A DNA stretch of 64,000 bases from an uncultured Pseudocitrobacter sp. (lineage in GTDB: Bacteria > Pseudomonadota > Gammaproteobacteria > Enterobacterales > Enterobacteriaceae): assembly GCA_913778145.1 (NCBI GenBank), contig CAJYVI010000165.1, positions 1 through 64,000 on the forward strand, read 5' to 3'. The notes under the pieces were generated by a model that saw only the letters and a list, made by a program, of their open reading frames with translations, was not told where the DNA came from and ran no database searches. Below are positions 1 through 11,421 of this stretch, piece after piece. Position 1 is the first letter of the stretch. Every line of letters starts with the position of its first letter. Position numbers and translations under genes: made by a program.

Positions 1-2133
1 CGTAAAATCAGCCAGATGATGCTGCAACCGCGCACGCAGCAGGGTGTTATGCAGCACGCCGCCGCCAAACGCCAGCGTTGAGATGCCCCGCGCCTGTGCT
101 TCGCGACGCATCATACCGCCCAGCCCCTGCGCCAGCGCATCGTGAAACGCCCACGCTTTCTCCGCCGGACTGGCCTGCCAGGCTAACCAACTCGGCCAGA
201 ATTCAGCAAGGTCGAACCGTTCGCTTTGCAATGGATGTTCGACGCCAGTACAGGTCGCGGCCAGTGCTTCCAGACGACAGGCCGCTTCACCTTCATAGCT
301 CAACGTCAACGGCGCACAGCCCAGCGCACAGGCCACCGCATCAAATAATCGCCCGCAGGATGACGCGCGCGGCGCATTAATACCGCGCTCAATCGCCCGC
401 GCCAGCAGCGGCCAGTTTTGCTCGCGCACGGTGGCGGTTTCCGGGTAACTTTCCCACTCCGGCACAAACGTCAGGCAGTGCGCCAGCAGGTTGCGCCATG
501 GCTGACGCGCCGCCAGGTCACCGCCCGGCAACGCCACCGCAGGCAGCCCGCCAAGATGTTCACACTCGCGGTAGTTTACCCGCAGACATTCACCGCCCCA
601 CAACGCGCCCTCTTCCCCCATGCCAATGCCGTCCAGCGCCAGCGCAATAACATCACCGCCGTCCAGCGGCCAGTTGTGCTCGGCCAGGCACGCCGCAATA
701 TGTGCATGGTGATGGAGTACCGTTTGATGGGGTAAATCACGGGCCGCTGCCCACTGCGAGGAGTGATAGCCGGGATGCGCATCAGCCACCACCGCCTGCG
801 GGGTGAAATCGTAGATAGCCTGCATCAAACGCAGCGACTGCTGCCATTGCGCTTCGACACCTTCATCAGTGAGATCGCCAAAATGCTGGCTCAACACCGC
901 CTGCTCGCCGCGCACCAGGCAGAAGGTATTTTTGAGATCCGCGCCCAGACAAAGCATCGGCGGAATATCGTGAAAGCCAGGCGGTAGCGGAATGGCGTCC
1001 GGCACATAGCCACGCGAGCGGCGCAGCATTTCGCCACTCTGTCTCACCACCGAGTCATCCATCCGTTGCACAATATCGCGATTGTGCAGTAAAAATCCGT
1101 CGGCAATATCCGCGAGATCTGCCAGTGCCTGCGCATTGGTCAGCGCGGGGGGTTTACCGCTAAGATTGCCGGATGTCATCACCAACGGTCGTTTTAACGC
1201 CTGCATCAACAGATGCTGAAGCGGATTGGCGGGCAACATCACGCCAACCTCACTTAACCCCGGTGCGATGTCATCACACAGGTCGCTGACGCAGGATTTA
1301 TCCACCAGCACAATCGGTGCTGCGGGCGTGCGCATTAATCGGCTGGCGTCATCGGGGAGATTCGTCGTGTTGGGGGTTATCACCGCCAGCGGTTTCGCCG
1401 GGCGATGCTTACGGGTGCGCAGCGTCGCTACCGCGCGGGCATTACCCGCATCACAGGCCAGATGAAAACCACCCAGCCCCTTGATAGCCACAATGCCACC
1501 CGACGTGAGAAGCGCAATCGCCGCCTCTAGCGCCGCCTCGTGATGCAGTGGTTCGCCCCCGGCGTACCACGATAGCCACGGGCCGCACTCGGCGCAGGCC
1601 ACAGGCTGCGCATGAAAGCGACGATCGTAAGGATTGCGATACTCCTCCTCGCAGGCGGAGCACAGCGGAAACGCCGCCATCACCGTCAGAGGACGGTCGT
1701 ACGGCATGGCGTTGATAATGGTGAACCGTGGGCCACAGTGGGTACAGTTGATAAAGGGATAACGATAACGGCGCTCCTGCGGGTCATTCATCTCCGCAAG
1801 ACACGCCGGGCAGGTGGCCGCATCCGGGACAATTTGCGTGCTCATCGCCCCCGCGCCGCTCTCGCGGATCGCGAAGCCGTCAGGCACGCTCTGCCACACA
1901 TAAGGCTGCACCTGCGTCTCATCAATGCGCGCCAGCGGCGGGCAATGTTGATGAAGCGCGGCAAGGAAATCCGCTTCTTCGCCCAGCAAACGAACGAGCA
2001 CCCCCGCACCGTCGTTACAGACATCGCCCACGCGCGCCTGCTGCTGAGCCAGTTGCCAGACAAAGGGGCGGAAGCCGACCCCCTGTACTTTACCGCGAAT
2101 GCGGATTTCGACGCCGTTATGCGTTATCGTCAT
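1..2133 (-). CDS. hypF: HypF, carbamoyltransferase of [NiFe]-hydrogenase maturation (3' end off window)
   Basis: HypF makes the CN ligands of the [NiFe] centre: it turns carbamoyl phosphate into a thiocarbamate on HypE. The frame is open from the ATG at 2133 to the window edge, giving 711 codons; E. coli HypF has about 750, so roughly the last 40 are outside. An acylphosphatase-like start has [11 protein letters not shown] at residues 14-24. Paired zinc-finger cysteines follow at 108/111, 130/133, 158/161 and 180/183, then YrdC-like and Kae1-like parts, with a HHHAH stretch near residue 474. The ATG lies 3 nt after the fdhF stop, so hydN-fdhF-hypF looks like one operon. Confidence 0.95.
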   Translation of the reverse strand, partial: MTITHNGVEIRIRGKVQGVGFRPFVWQLAQQQARVGDVCNDGAGVLVRLLGEEADFLAALHQHCPPLARIDETQVQPYVWQSVPDGFAIRESGAGAMSTQIVPDAATCPACLAEMNDPQERRYRYPFINCTHCGPRFTIINAMPYDRPLTVMAAFPLCSACEEEYRNPYDRRFHAQPVACAECGPWLSWYAGGEPLHHEAALEAAIALLTSGGIVAIKGLGGFHLACDAGNARAVATLRTRKHRPAKPLAVITPNTTNLPDDASRLMRTPAAPIVLVDKSCVSDLCDDIAPGLSEVGVMLPANPLQHLLMQALKRPLVMTSGNLSGKPPALTNAQALADLADIADGFLLHNRDIVQRMDDSVVRQSGEMLRRSRGYVPDAIPLPPGFHDIPPMLCLGADLKNTFCLVRGEQAVLSQHFGDLTDEGVEAQWQQSLRLMQAIYDFTPQAVVADAHPGYHSSQWAAARDLPHQTVLHHHAHIAACLAEHNWPLDGGDVIALALDGIGMGEEGALWGGECLRVNYRECEHLGGLPAVALPGGDLAARQPWRNLLAHCLTFVPEWESYPETATVREQNWPLLARAIERGINAPRASSCGRLFDAVACALGCAPLTLSYEGEAACRLEALAATCTGVEHPLQSERFDLAEFWPSWLAWQASPAEKAWAFHDALAQGLGGMMRREAQARGISTLAFGGGVLHNTLLRARLQHHLADFT

Positions 2134-2136
2134 TCA

Positions 2137-4287
2137 TTACCCTGCTACCGCCTCACGCAGGCGGGATTTCATCGACTGGTAGCTTTCCAGCGCGTAGTTT
2201 TCCGCCCAGTTTTGATCCTCAATCGCACTGATATTCACCGCACAATACTTAGTTTCCGGCGTTTTAGAGATGGGATCGAGGTTATCCTGGGTCAGTTCGT
2301 TACAGGCGCCAATCCACCACTGGTAGGTCATATAGACGCTGCCGTGATTGATACGCTCGTTGACGTTGGCACGCGAGATCACTTTACCGCGACGCGACGC
2401 CACCCACACCAGCTGTTTGTCTTTCACGCCCAGTTTCTGCGCATCCTGCGGGTTAATCTGCACAAAGCCCGGTTCATCGGCCAGCGATTGCAGCGCCGCA
2501 CAGTTACCGGTCATTGAGCGGCAAGAGTAGTGCCCGACTTCGCGCACGGTACACAGCACCAGCGGATAGTTGTCATCCGGGCGTTCGGCGGGCGCACGCC
2601 ACGGTGCGGCAAACAGATGGCCTTTGCCATCCGGGGTATCGAACTGATTGCCTGCGTAAAGATACGGCGTGCCTGGGTGATCAAGCGTCGGGCATGGCCA
2701 CTGTACGTGCCCCATATCGCCCATTTTATCGTAAGTCACGCCATAGAAGAGCGGGCAAAGCTCACGCATTTCGTCCCAGATTTGCTGGTTATTGTCATAA
2801 TGCATCGGATAGCCCATTTTCTGGGCGATCAGGCTGATAATTTCCCAGTCGCGTTTGACGTTGTATTTTGGCTCGATGGCTTTTTCGAAACGCTGGAAGC
2901 CACGGTCGGCACAGGTGAAGACGCCACCGTGTTCGCCCCAGGAGGTGGCGGGCAGCAGCACATCGGCCTGCTCGGCGGTTTTGGTCATAAAGATGTCCTG
3001 CACCACCACGAAGTCGAGCGCTTCGAACCCTTTGCGCACCAGGCCTAAATCGGCCTCGGTTTGCAGCGGATCTTCACCCATGATGTAGTAGGCTTTCACC
3101 TTCCCTTCCAGCGCCAGATGCGGCACTTCAGTAATGCGCACGCCCACTTTGTCGTCCATCAGGCTGGCGTCAATACCCCAGGCTTTGGCGAATTTCGCCC
3201 GCACGTCGGCATCCACCACGTCCTGATAACCGGGGAACTGGTTGGGGATCACGCCCATATCGCACGCGCCCTGCACATTGTTCTGACCCCGTACCGGGCC
3301 GACGCCGACATGTTCGCGGCCCAGATTACCGGTGAGCAGCGCAAGCGTTGCCAGCCCTTTGACCACATCCACGGCCTGACCAAACTGCGTCACGCCCATG
3401 CCCCACATAATGGTGGCGCTCGGCGCCGCCGCGTAGGTGCGCATCGCCTGACGAATCTGTTGCGCCGTCACGCCGGTCAACGTTTCCACCGCTTCCGGCG
3501 CATAATCTTTCACGATTTCACGCAGCTCGTCGATACCGGTGGTGTAGCGCGCAACGTATTCTTTGTCGTAGAGATTTTCTTCCAGCAGCACATGGGAAAA
3601 CGCATTCACCAGCGCCATGTTGCAGCCGTTTTTGATTTGCAGATGTTGATCGGCGATACGCGCGGTTTCAATACGACGCGGGTCGCAGACGATAATTTTC
3701 GCGCCTTTCTCTTTGGCTTTAATCACGCGACGCGCCACGATAGGGTGCGAATCGGCGCAGTTGTAGCCAAAGACCAGCAGACAGCTTGAGTTTTCAATGT
3801 CTTCGATGGAGTTACTCATCGCGCCGTTGCCGAGCGCTTCCTGCAAGCCTGCGACGGATGGCCCGTGGCAGACGCGCGCGCAGCAGTCGACGTTATTGGT
3901 ATGCAGCACGCCGCGCGCAAATTTTTGCATCACATAGTTGGTTTCATTCCCGGTACCGCGCGATGACCCGGTGGTCATAATGGCGCGCGGACCGAATTTC
4001 GCTTTGATCTCACCTAAGCGTTTTGCCGTATAGCTGATGGCTTCATCCCAGCTCACTGGCGTCAGCTTGCCGCCTTTTTCATAGCGGATCATCGGCTGCG
4101 TCAGGCGCGGCGTCAGCAGTTTGGTGTCGTTCAGGAAATCCCAGCCGTAATAGCCTTTCAGGCACAGTTCATGCTGGTTAGTTTTCCCGTCGGCCGCTTC
4201 CGCGCGGATGATTTTATTGTTGTCGACAACCAGCTTCAGTTTGCAGCCAGCACCACAATACGGACAAACACTTGTAATTTTTTTCAT
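2137..4287 (-). CDS. fdhF: Formate dehydrogenase H, cysteine-containing form
   Basis: This molybdenum bis-MGD enzyme oxidises formate to CO2 and feeds electrons to the Hyc hydrogenase complex in the cytoplasm. It has 716 residues against 715 for E. coli FdhF. Visible are the 4Fe-4S ligands C8, C11, C15 and C42, Lys44, and the active-site stretch VDCCARVCHGPS. Residue 140 is the selenocysteine (UGA) in E. coli; here codon 3870-3868 reads TGC, so it is cysteine, followed by the conserved His141. The gene lies 36 nt after hydN and just before hypF, unlike E. coli where fdhF is elsewhere. A selenocysteine paralogue may exist outside the window; that cannot be seen here. Confidence 0.95.
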   Translation of the reverse strand: MKKITSVCPYCGAGCKLKLVVDNNKIIRAEAADGKTNQHELCLKGYYGWDFLNDTKLLTPRLTQPMIRYEKGGKLTPVSWDEAISYTAKRLGEIKAKFGPRAIMTTGSSRGTGNETNYVMQKFARGVLHTNNVDCCARVCHGPSVAGLQEALGNGAMSNSIEDIENSSCLLVFGYNCADSHPIVARRVIKAKEKGAKIIVCDPRRIETARIADQHLQIKNGCNMALVNAFSHVLLEENLYDKEYVARYTTGIDELREIVKDYAPEAVETLTGVTAQQIRQAMRTYAAAPSATIMWGMGVTQFGQAVDVVKGLATLALLTGNLGREHVGVGPVRGQNNVQGACDMGVIPNQFPGYQDVVDADVRAKFAKAWGIDASLMDDKVGVRITEVPHLALEGKVKAYYIMGEDPLQTEADLGLVRKGFEALDFVVVQDIFMTKTAEQADVLLPATSWGEHGGVFTCADRGFQRFEKAIEPKYNVKRDWEIISLIAQKMGYPMHYDNNQQIWDEMRELCPLFYGVTYDKMGDMGHVQWPCPTLDHPGTPYLYAGNQFDTPDGKGHLFAAPWRAPAERPDDNYPLVLCTVREVGHYSCRSMTGNCAALQSLADEPGFVQINPQDAQKLGVKDKQLVWVASRRGKVISRANVNERINHGSVYMTYQWWIGACNELTQDNLDPISKTPETKYCAVNISAIEDQNWAENYALESYQSMKSRLREAVAG

Positions 4288-4323
4288 CAGTAACAGACCT
4301 GTTAAAAGTGAAACGGGGGATCA

Positions 4324-4869
4324 TTAAAACGACAGGGAAATCGACGTATCGAGCGCAGCGCGACGACGTTTTTCGGCGCTGATTTGCTCAAGCTTGTCGC
4401 GATCGACGCAGAAAATAGCGTGCGTCGGGCAGGCTTCCATACAGGCCGGGCCTTGCTCGCGCTGGAAACAAAGGTCGCATTTGTTGGCTTCAGCTTTTTC
4501 GGCACGCACATTGAGGCCCGCGCCGCTGTTGCGAACCACCGGGCGCACGACCACTTCCATCGCGCCATACGGGCAGGCCACGACGCAGGTTTTGCAGCCG
4601 ATGCAGCGTTCCTGCATCACATGCACAAAGCCTTTTTCGCGGCGAATTGCGCCGTTCGGGCAGACGTTAGCGCACGGCGCGTCTTCGCACTGGCGGCACG
4701 CGGTCGCAGTAGAAACGTTCACACCTTTAATGACGTGAATACGCGGCAGGAAAGATTCCGGCGTCAGCGCGGCGCAATCCTGTTCGGCCTGGTGGCTAAC
4801 CACGCATGCCACTTCGCATGTCCGGCAGCCTATACATTTACTCGCATCTGCAATGATGAAACGGTTCAT
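4324..4869 (-). CDS. hydN: HydN, ferredoxin-like 4Fe-4S protein linked to formate dehydrogenase H
   Basis: This 181-residue iron-sulfur protein (E. coli HydN has 175) opens MNRFIIADASKCIGC and carries four CxxCxxC...C type clusters, much like HycB. It is thought to serve electron transfer from formate dehydrogenase H. A longer frame reaches 4923, but the ATG at 4869 has GGAGA at a proper distance and matches the family start. A sigma-54 type promoter at 4907-4922 puts it under FhlA control as the first gene of hydN-fdhF-hypF. Confidence 0.93.
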   Translation of the reverse strand: MNRFIIADASKCIGCRTCEVACVVSHQAEQDCAALTPESFLPRIHVIKGVNVSTATACRQCEDAPCANVCPNGAIRREKGFVHVMQERCIGCKTCVVACPYGAMEVVVRPVVRNSGAGLNVRAEKAEANKCDLCFQREQGPACMEACPTHAIFCVDRDKLEQISAEKRRRAALDTSISLSF

Positions 4870-4906
4870 CAAATTCTCCAGCAATGACAATGAATGAGCC
4901 GGAGAA

Positions 4907-4922
4907 TGCATTATTCGCGCCA
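4907..4922 (-). promoter_or_regulatory. Sigma-54 (-24/-12) promoter of hydN-fdhF-hypF
   Basis: The minus strand reads TGGCGCG-AATA-ATGCA. GG and GC are separated by exactly 10 bases, as required for RpoN promoters. It leaves a leader of roughly 25-30 nt before the hydN ATG, as expected for the FhlA regulon. Confidence 0.8.
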
Positions 4923-4975
4923 ACTTTTAGTTCGCTGTTTATTAAGGATTTTTTATTTAACACTGGGTGTCTAAC

Positions 4976-5005
4976 CCTGTCATCGTCACGAGTGACGATG
5001 ACAGG
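4976..5005. promoter_or_regulatory. Perfect 14-bp inverted repeat, probable FhlA upstream activating site
   Basis: CCTGTCATCGTCAC is followed by two bases and its exact reverse complement. It lies about 80-110 bp upstream of the predicted hydN transcription start, a normal place for an enhancer-binding activator. The half-site resembles TGTCAT...CGTCA and TGTCATCGACA elements at 17169-17202 and 16559-16570. It also lies just past the ascG stop and could act as a terminator. The two-base centre and the lack of a T run argue against that. Confidence 0.55.
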
Positions 5006-5013
5006 TGACGAGA

Positions 5014-6027
5014 TTAACCCTGCGGGCCTGTGCCGAGGGAGTCGCGCGCGATAAGCTCGCCGAGGAAGGAAGGTTGTGGTTTGAACTCGCCGCCATCGAG
5101 CATGAAAATTAGACGATGGATAATCTCCTGAATCATCTCGGTAACCGGGATTTTAACGCTGGAGAGCGATGGCAGCATGTACGGCGCAAGGGCGATATCA
5201 TCAAAACCCACAACAGAGACCTGCTCCGGTACGCGCAGGCCGCGCGACTGAAGTTGTTTCATCGCCCCGATGGCCATGTCATCGTTGCTGGCGACCAGCG
5301 CGCTAAAGGTAACGCCACGCTCAAGCAGCGTATCGACACCCGCCAGCCCCGTCGCTGGCGTCCATTTCCCTTCGACAATCAGCGCATCACGCAGTGGAAT
5401 ATTGTGTTCAGCTAAAGCGGCTTTATAGCCTGACAAGCGTTCAATGCCGGTTGGCGAATCAAGCGAACCGGTGATAAATGCGATATCGCGATGCCCCTGT
5501 GCAATCAGCTTCTCTACCGCATTCTGACTGGTACGCGCCTGGTCGCAGTACACACAGTGGCTGAGGTTACGGCGCAGGCGTCGGTTGAGCACCAGCACCG
5601 GCTGTTCATGCTGCTGAATCAGCTCGTCGATTTCGTCAACGCTGAGAAAACGCGGGTAGATGATGATGCCGTCGCAGCGCATATCGAGCAGATACTGAAT
5701 CGCCGCCCGCTCCTCTTCTGCGCTGTGTTTACCGTCGGCGAGGATCAACTGGCGGCCCTGGTTTTCGGTCATCCGCGCGGCGTGAAACAGCAGTTCGCTG
5801 AAATAGACACCGTGATACAGGGTGTTGGTGACCACCAGCCCCAGCGTTTGCGTGCGTTTGGTCGCCAGATTACGCGCCAGCAGATTAGGCCGATAGCCGC
5901 TCTCTTCAATCGCCTGCCACACCCGATCTTTGGTTTCCTGACCCACATAGCCGTTGCCGGTCAGCACGCGTGAGACCGTCGCTTTCGACACGCCAGCCAG
6001 CTTTGCCACCTCCAGCATCGTCGCCAT
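5014..6027 (-). CDS. ascG: AscG, LacI-family repressor of the asc beta-glucoside operon
   Basis: This 337-residue regulator (E. coli AscG 336) has an N-terminal helix-turn-helix, LEVAKLAGVSKATVSRVL at about residues 5-22, and then a periplasmic-binding-protein-like sensor domain. It is divergent from ascFB with 223 bp between them, the usual layout for a local repressor that responds to beta-glucosides such as arbutin, salicin or cellobiose. The C-terminal domain is intact. Confidence 0.93.
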   Translation of the reverse strand: MATMLEVAKLAGVSKATVSRVLTGNGYVGQETKDRVWQAIEESGYRPNLLARNLATKRTQTLGLVVTNTLYHGVYFSELLFHAARMTENQGRQLILADGKHSAEEERAAIQYLLDMRCDGIIIYPRFLSVDEIDELIQQHEQPVLVLNRRLRRNLSHCVYCDQARTSQNAVEKLIAQGHRDIAFITGSLDSPTGIERLSGYKAALAEHNIPLRDALIVEGKWTPATGLAGVDTLLERGVTFSALVASNDDMAIGAMKQLQSRGLRVPEQVSVVGFDDIALAPYMLPSLSSVKIPVTEMIQEIIHRLIFMLDGGEFKPQPSFLGELIARDSLGTGPQG

Positions 6028-6155
6028 TTCGCTTCCCTCGTCAAAAATGATGGGCAGCAGTGTACTTCAGCCACCGCCCTTTTTCAGCTTTTGCCACGCA
6101 TGGCGATCTCACTCACAAATTTGAAAAATGAATTTTCACTCTCTTGCCAGAACCA

Positions 6156-6190
6156 ATGAAACTATTCATGATTTTGTGGAACCGGTTTCC
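6156..6190. promoter_or_regulatory. Candidate AscG operator region between ascG and ascF
   Basis: GGAACCGGTTTCC at 6178-6190 contains the perfect palindrome AACCGGTT, typical of LacI/GalR family operators. A second palindrome, ATGAA-N4-TTCAT, is at 6156-6169. TTGCCA at 6144 and CATGAT at 6167, 17 bp apart, could be the -35 and -10 of ascF. Binding by AscG is inferred from position. Confidence 0.5.
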
Positions 6191-6250
6191 TATGCAACTT
6201 TTCATCGCCTGGCGATGAGTACCCTACAGATAAAAACAGGATAGATTCCG

Positions 6251-7690
6251 ATGTCCAAAAACTATGCGGCGCTGGCAAAGTCGATCGTCGAATTACTGGG
6301 CGGCGCCAGCAACATCAGTGCAGTGACCCACTGCATGACGCGTCTGCGTTTCGTGCTGAAAGACGACTCCCTGGTCGATAGCCCTGCGCTGAAAAGCCTG
6401 AGCGGCGTGCTCGGCGTGGTGCGCAGCGATAACCAGTGCCAGGTGATCATCGGCAACACCGTTTCCCAGGCCTACCGGGAAGTGGTGAGTTTGCTGCCGG
6501 AGAATATGCAGCCTGCCGTACCGCAGGGGAAACCGAAGATAACCCTGAAGCGCATCGGCGCGGGGATCCTCGATGCGTTGATCGGCACCATGTCACCGCT
6601 GATCCCGGCGATTATCGGCGGATCGATGGTCAAGCTGCTGGCGATGATCCTCGAAATGTCCGGCGTGCTCACCAAAGGCGCGCCAACACTGACCATTCTG
6701 ACGGTAATCGGCGACGGCGCGTTCTTCTTCCTGCCGCTGATGGTTGCCGCCTCTGCTGCCGTGAAATTCAAAACTAACATGTCGCTGGCCATCGCCATTG
6801 CAGGCGTGCTGGTGCACCCAAGCTTTATCGAACTGATGGCGAAAGCCGCACAGGGCGAGCACGTGGAATTCGCCTTCGTGCCGGTCACGGCGGTGAAATA
6901 TACCTATACGGTTATTCCGGCGCTGGTGATGACATGGTGCCTGTCGTACATCGAACGCTGGGTGGATCGTATCACCCCGGCGGTGACGAAAAACTTCCTC
7001 AAACCGATGTTGATAGTACTGATTGCCGCCCCGCTGGCGATCCTGCTTATCGGCCCGATTGGTATCTGGATCGGCAGCGGCATTTCTGCGCTGGTGTACA
7101 CCATTCACGGCTATCTCGGCTGGCTGTCGGTCGCCATTATGGGCGCGCTGTGGCCGCTGCTGGTGATGACCGGGATGCACCGCGTCTTTACGCCAACCAT
7201 TATTCAAACCATCGCTGAAACGGGCAAAGAGGGCATGGTCATGCCGTCGGAAATCGGCGCAAACCTGTCGCTGGGCGGCTCATCGCTGGCGGTGGCGTGG
7301 AAAACCAAAAACCCGGAACTGCGCCAGACGGCGCTGGCTGCGGCGGCTTCAGCCATTCTGGCGGGCATCTCTGAACCGGCGCTGTACGGCGTGGCGGTCC
7401 GGCTGAAGCGCCCGTTAATCGCCAGCCTGATCAGCGGCTTTATCTGCGGTGCCGTTGCAGGCATTGCCGGGCTTGCCAGCCACTCAATGGCGGCTCCCGG
7501 CCTGTTCACCAGCGTGCAGTTCTTCGATCCCGCGAATCCGATGACCATCGTGTGGGTCTTTGGCGTAATGGCGCTGGCGGTGGTGCTCTCCTTTATTTTG
7601 ACGCTGATCCTGGGCTTTGAAGATATCCCGGTCGAAGAGGCCGCCGCCGATGCTCGCACGCGTCATGCCGCAGCGCCAGCAACCGTCTGA
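6251..7690 (+). CDS. ascF: AscF, PTS EIIBC component for aryl-beta-glucosides/cellobiose
   Basis: This 479-residue membrane permease takes up and phosphorylates beta-glucosides. The EIIB domain comes first, with the phospho-acceptor Cys28 in THCMTRLRF. The EIIC domain follows, with many hydrophobic segments from about residue 105 to 460 and the conserved GISEPALYG motif near 375. No EIIA domain is present, so a glucose-type EIIA must come from elsewhere. It is followed 27 nt later by ascB. Confidence 0.93.
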   Translation: MSKNYAALAKSIVELLGGASNISAVTHCMTRLRFVLKDDSLVDSPALKSLSGVLGVVRSDNQCQVIIGNTVSQAYREVVSLLPENMQPAVPQGKPKITLKRIGAGILDALIGTMSPLIPAIIGGSMVKLLAMILEMSGVLTKGAPTLTILTVIGDGAFFFLPLMVAASAAVKFKTNMSLAIAIAGVLVHPSFIELMAKAAQGEHVEFAFVPVTAVKYTYTVIPALVMTWCLSYIERWVDRITPAVTKNFLKPMLIVLIAAPLAILLIGPIGIWIGSGISALVYTIHGYLGWLSVAIMGALWPLLVMTGMHRVFTPTIIQTIAETGKEGMVMPSEIGANLSLGGSSLAVAWKTKNPELRQTALAAAASAILAGISEPALYGVAVRLKRPLIASLISGFICGAVAGIAGLASHSMAAPGLFTSVQFFDPANPMTIVWVFGVMALAVVLSFILTLILGFEDIPVEEAAADARTRHAAAPATV

Positions 7691-7699
7691 AACACATAA

Positions 7700-9142
<1,443 letters not shown>

Positions 9143-9148
9143 CAGCAG

Positions 9149-9232
9149 TGCCGGATGCGGCGTGAACGCCTTATCCGGCCTACGGTATTGCATAGATTGG
9201 TAGGCCGGATAAGGCGCAGCCGCCATCCGGCA
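9149..9232. repeat. REP/BIME pair between ascB and hycI
   Basis: Two inverted REP units, GCCGGATGCGGCGTGAACGC... and TAGGCCGGATAAGGCGCAG..., face each other in the space between the convergent ascB and hyc operons. They probably limit read-through and stabilise 3' ends. Confidence 0.85.
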
Positions 9233-9235
9233 TTG

Positions 9236-9703
9236 TTACTCCTCGGCCTCTAACTGCGCAAACCCGCCGTTGCCTGCCCAGCCTTCAAGCCGCTGATAAA
9301 CCACCTCAACCGCGTCTTTAATCGCCTGGGTCATCGGGTAATAGAAGCCGACAATATCCGGCTGAATGCCAAGGAAAATCACCTCGCCGACATCTTCTTT
9401 GAGCTGATCGATCAGATAGTTCAGCGGCATGTTATGGGTGGTCATCATAAACATCTCGGCGATGTCATCCGGATCGATAATGCGGATTTCACCAGGGTTA
9501 AGCCCCATGTCGGTGGCATCGACAATCAGCAGACGTTCCGGGCGCAGTTCGCGGATGGCGAAGACGTCGTTTTCCGGCGCGCTACCGCCGTCAATCACCA
9601 CCCAGTTGCCCTTCGGCGCGGCGGCGCACATCTCGGCGAGCAACGGGCCTGCGCCATCGTCGCCCATCATGCTGTTGCCCACGCAAAGTAATACGTCAGT
9701 CAC
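9236..9703 (-). CDS. hycI: HycI, endopeptidase that matures hydrogenase 3 large subunit
   Basis: This 155-residue protease (E. coli 156) cuts the C-terminal extension from pre-HycE after nickel insertion. The nickel-sensing residues are in place: Asp16 in GDDGAG, Asp62 in VDATDMG and His90 in TTHNMP. It is the last gene of hyc and overlaps hycH by 8 nt. Confidence 0.95.
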   Translation of the reverse strand: MTDVLLCVGNSMMGDDGAGPLLAEMCAAAPKGNWVVIDGGSAPENDVFAIRELRPERLLIVDATDMGLNPGEIRIIDPDDIAEMFMMTTHNMPLNYLIDQLKEDVGEVIFLGIQPDIVGFYYPMTQAIKDAVEVVYQRLEGWAGNGGFAQLEAEE

Positions 9704-10106
9704 GAAGCCTCCGGACCATCAAATAAATCGCACTTTCCTGATAAATCGCGTGCAGCATGCCGAGCATCGCTTCGCTCCATTCCTTCTGCTGCGCCGTTTG
9801 CCCCGCGCGCGCTTTATCAAACGCGTTCGCGAGCATAGAGACGTGATTACTGTCGATAACGATTTCACCGTACTTCGGCACGCCTTCCATTTTGCGCCGC
9901 GCGACGCTGCCCTCTTCCAGCGTAGCAATCCATGCCAGATATTGATCCCACGGGCAGGTCAGCGCGGCTTCGAGGCAGTCGATCACCCCGAGGTGGTGGC
10001 CAATCGCCAGGCTGTAATAGACAACCTGCTGCGCCTCAGAAGGCGTCGCATCGTTCTCATCAATAAATTTACGGCTCAGTTGACTGAACACCACCGTTTC
10101 GCTCAT
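9696..10106 (-). CDS. hycH: HycH, hydrogenase 3 assembly protein
   Basis: This 136-residue protein has the same length as E. coli HycH. It is required for maturation of the hydrogenase 3 large subunit and is not part of the final complex. No known catalytic motif is seen. It overlaps both hycG and hycI by a few bases, which suggests coupled translation. Confidence 0.92.
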   Translation of the reverse strand: MSETVVFSQLSRKFIDENDATPSEAQQVVYYSLAIGHHLGVIDCLEAALTCPWDQYLAWIATLEEGSVARRKMEGVPKYGEIVIDSNHVSMLANAFDKARAGQTAQQKEWSEAMLGMLHAIYQESAIYLMVRRLRD

Positions 10107-10870
10107 CGGATACGCGCCTCTTCAACAACGTGATTAAGCTGGCCGACGATTTCGGTCAGACGGGGGTCGCTTTCGGCTTCCAGCCAGCGCTGTACCTGGT
10201 GATCACCCTGCCCCAGCAGACGCATATAGTCGTCAGCAATCTGGCGGCCATAGCGATAGCCCGCCAGACGGCGCGCGGCACGATCGATACGTACGCGCAG
10301 CGGCTGGTTCATATCCGGGTGCAGCAGTTCTGCCGGCTGTGCGTCCAGTTCACCCGGTGCGCGGGCGTGGATTTTCTGCTCCAGCAGGCCGAGCGCCATC
10401 GCAAAGCCATACAGCGTGGCGGCTGGCGTCGGCGGGCAGCCAGGGATGTAAACATCCACGGGCACGATTTTGTCGGTGCCGCCCCAGACGCAGTACAGGT
10501 CGTGGAAGATGCCGCCGCTGTTGCCGCAGGCGCCGTAAGAGATACAGATTTTCGGGTCCGGCGCGGATTGCCAGGCACGTAACGCCGGGGAACGCATGGC
10601 GCGGGTTACCGCGCCAGTGAACAGCAGAATGTCCGCGTGACGCGGCGACGGCACGACTTTAATGCCGAAGCGTTCTGCATCGAACAGCGGCGAAAGCGTG
10701 GCAAAAATCTCGATTTCGCAGCCGTTACAACCACCGCAGTCGACGCGGTAAACATACGCGGAACGTTTAATATTTTTCAGTAACGCCGTTTTCATACTGG
10801 CGATGGACTCTTCCACCGTCATCGGCACCGGCATGCCGTTATCATCACGTGGGCCTATTAAAGCGCTCAT
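10103..10870 (-). CDS. hycG: HycG, hydrogenase 3 small subunit
   Basis: This 255-residue homologue of complex I subunit NuoB carries the proximal 4Fe-4S cluster. [10 protein letters not shown] near residue 45 supplies cluster cysteines, and further ligands are at [11 protein letters not shown] and PGCPPTP. It passes electrons from HycB/HycF to the NiFe site of HycE. The start overlaps the hycF stop by one base. Confidence 0.95.
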   Translation of the reverse strand: MSALIGPRDDNGMPVPMTVEESIASMKTALLKNIKRSAYVYRVDCGGCNGCEIEIFATLSPLFDAERFGIKVVPSPRHADILLFTGAVTRAMRSPALRAWQSAPDPKICISYGACGNSGGIFHDLYCVWGGTDKIVPVDVYIPGCPPTPAATLYGFAMALGLLEQKIHARAPGELDAQPAELLHPDMNQPLRVRIDRAARRLAGYRYGRQIADDYMRLLGQGDHQVQRWLEAESDPRLTEIVGQLNHVVEEARIR

Positions 10871-11412
10871 CAGCTGGCCTCTTTCATATGGCGAGTCAGT
10901 TCAATACGGTCGGACGGCACCAGGCATTTCTGGCGTTTGCATTCCGGGCAGGTTTCGAAGCTTTCGCGATGTTTCTCCGCGCGGCTGTCGCCGTTGTGCT
11001 TGAGGATCGCAATGGCGTAGTCGATCTCTTTTTGCACCGCGAACGGACGCTGGCAAACGCGGCAGTTGCAGATGTCGAAACGAGACTGCTGTAAGAAGTC
11101 CTCTTTTTTCCACACCGCCAGTTCGTACTCCTGCGACAATTTAATCGCCGCCGTTGGACACACTTCTTCACAGCGGCCGCAGAAAATGCAGCGGCCCAGG
11201 TTGAATTGCCACGCCAGTTCGTTGGTGGCTAAATCCGTTTCCACCGTCAGCGCGTTGGACGGACACGCGTTCACGCAGGCCGCACAGCCAACACACTGCT
11301 GCGGATTATGTTCCGGTTTGCCACGGAAGTTTTTATCAACCGGCAGCGGCTCCAGCGGATACGACGACGTGGTCGTGCCGGTTTTGATCACTTTTTTGAT
11401 AAAGGTAAACAT
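10870..11412 (-). CDS. hycF: HycF, 4Fe-4S subunit of formate hydrogenlyase
   Basis: This 180-residue NuoI-like protein has two 4Fe-4S motifs, [15 protein letters not shown] and [17 protein letters not shown]-terminal part has two CxxC pairs ([15 protein letters not shown]). It links HycB to HycG inside the complex. It has the E. coli length and lies in the same gene order. Confidence 0.95.
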   Translation of the reverse strand: MFTFIKKVIKTGTTTSSYPLEPLPVDKNFRGKPEHNPQQCVGCAACVNACPSNALTVETDLATNELAWQFNLGRCIFCGRCEEVCPTAAIKLSQEYELAVWKKEDFLQQSRFDICNCRVCQRPFAVQKEIDYAIAILKHNGDSRAEKHRESFETCPECKRQKCLVPSDRIELTRHMKEAS

Positions 11413-11421
11413 GGCGATTCC

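Noticed and set aside
1612-2517. 301-codon frame on the plus strand
   Set aside because: It spans the ends of hypF and fdhF in antisense, and both of those are clear genes.
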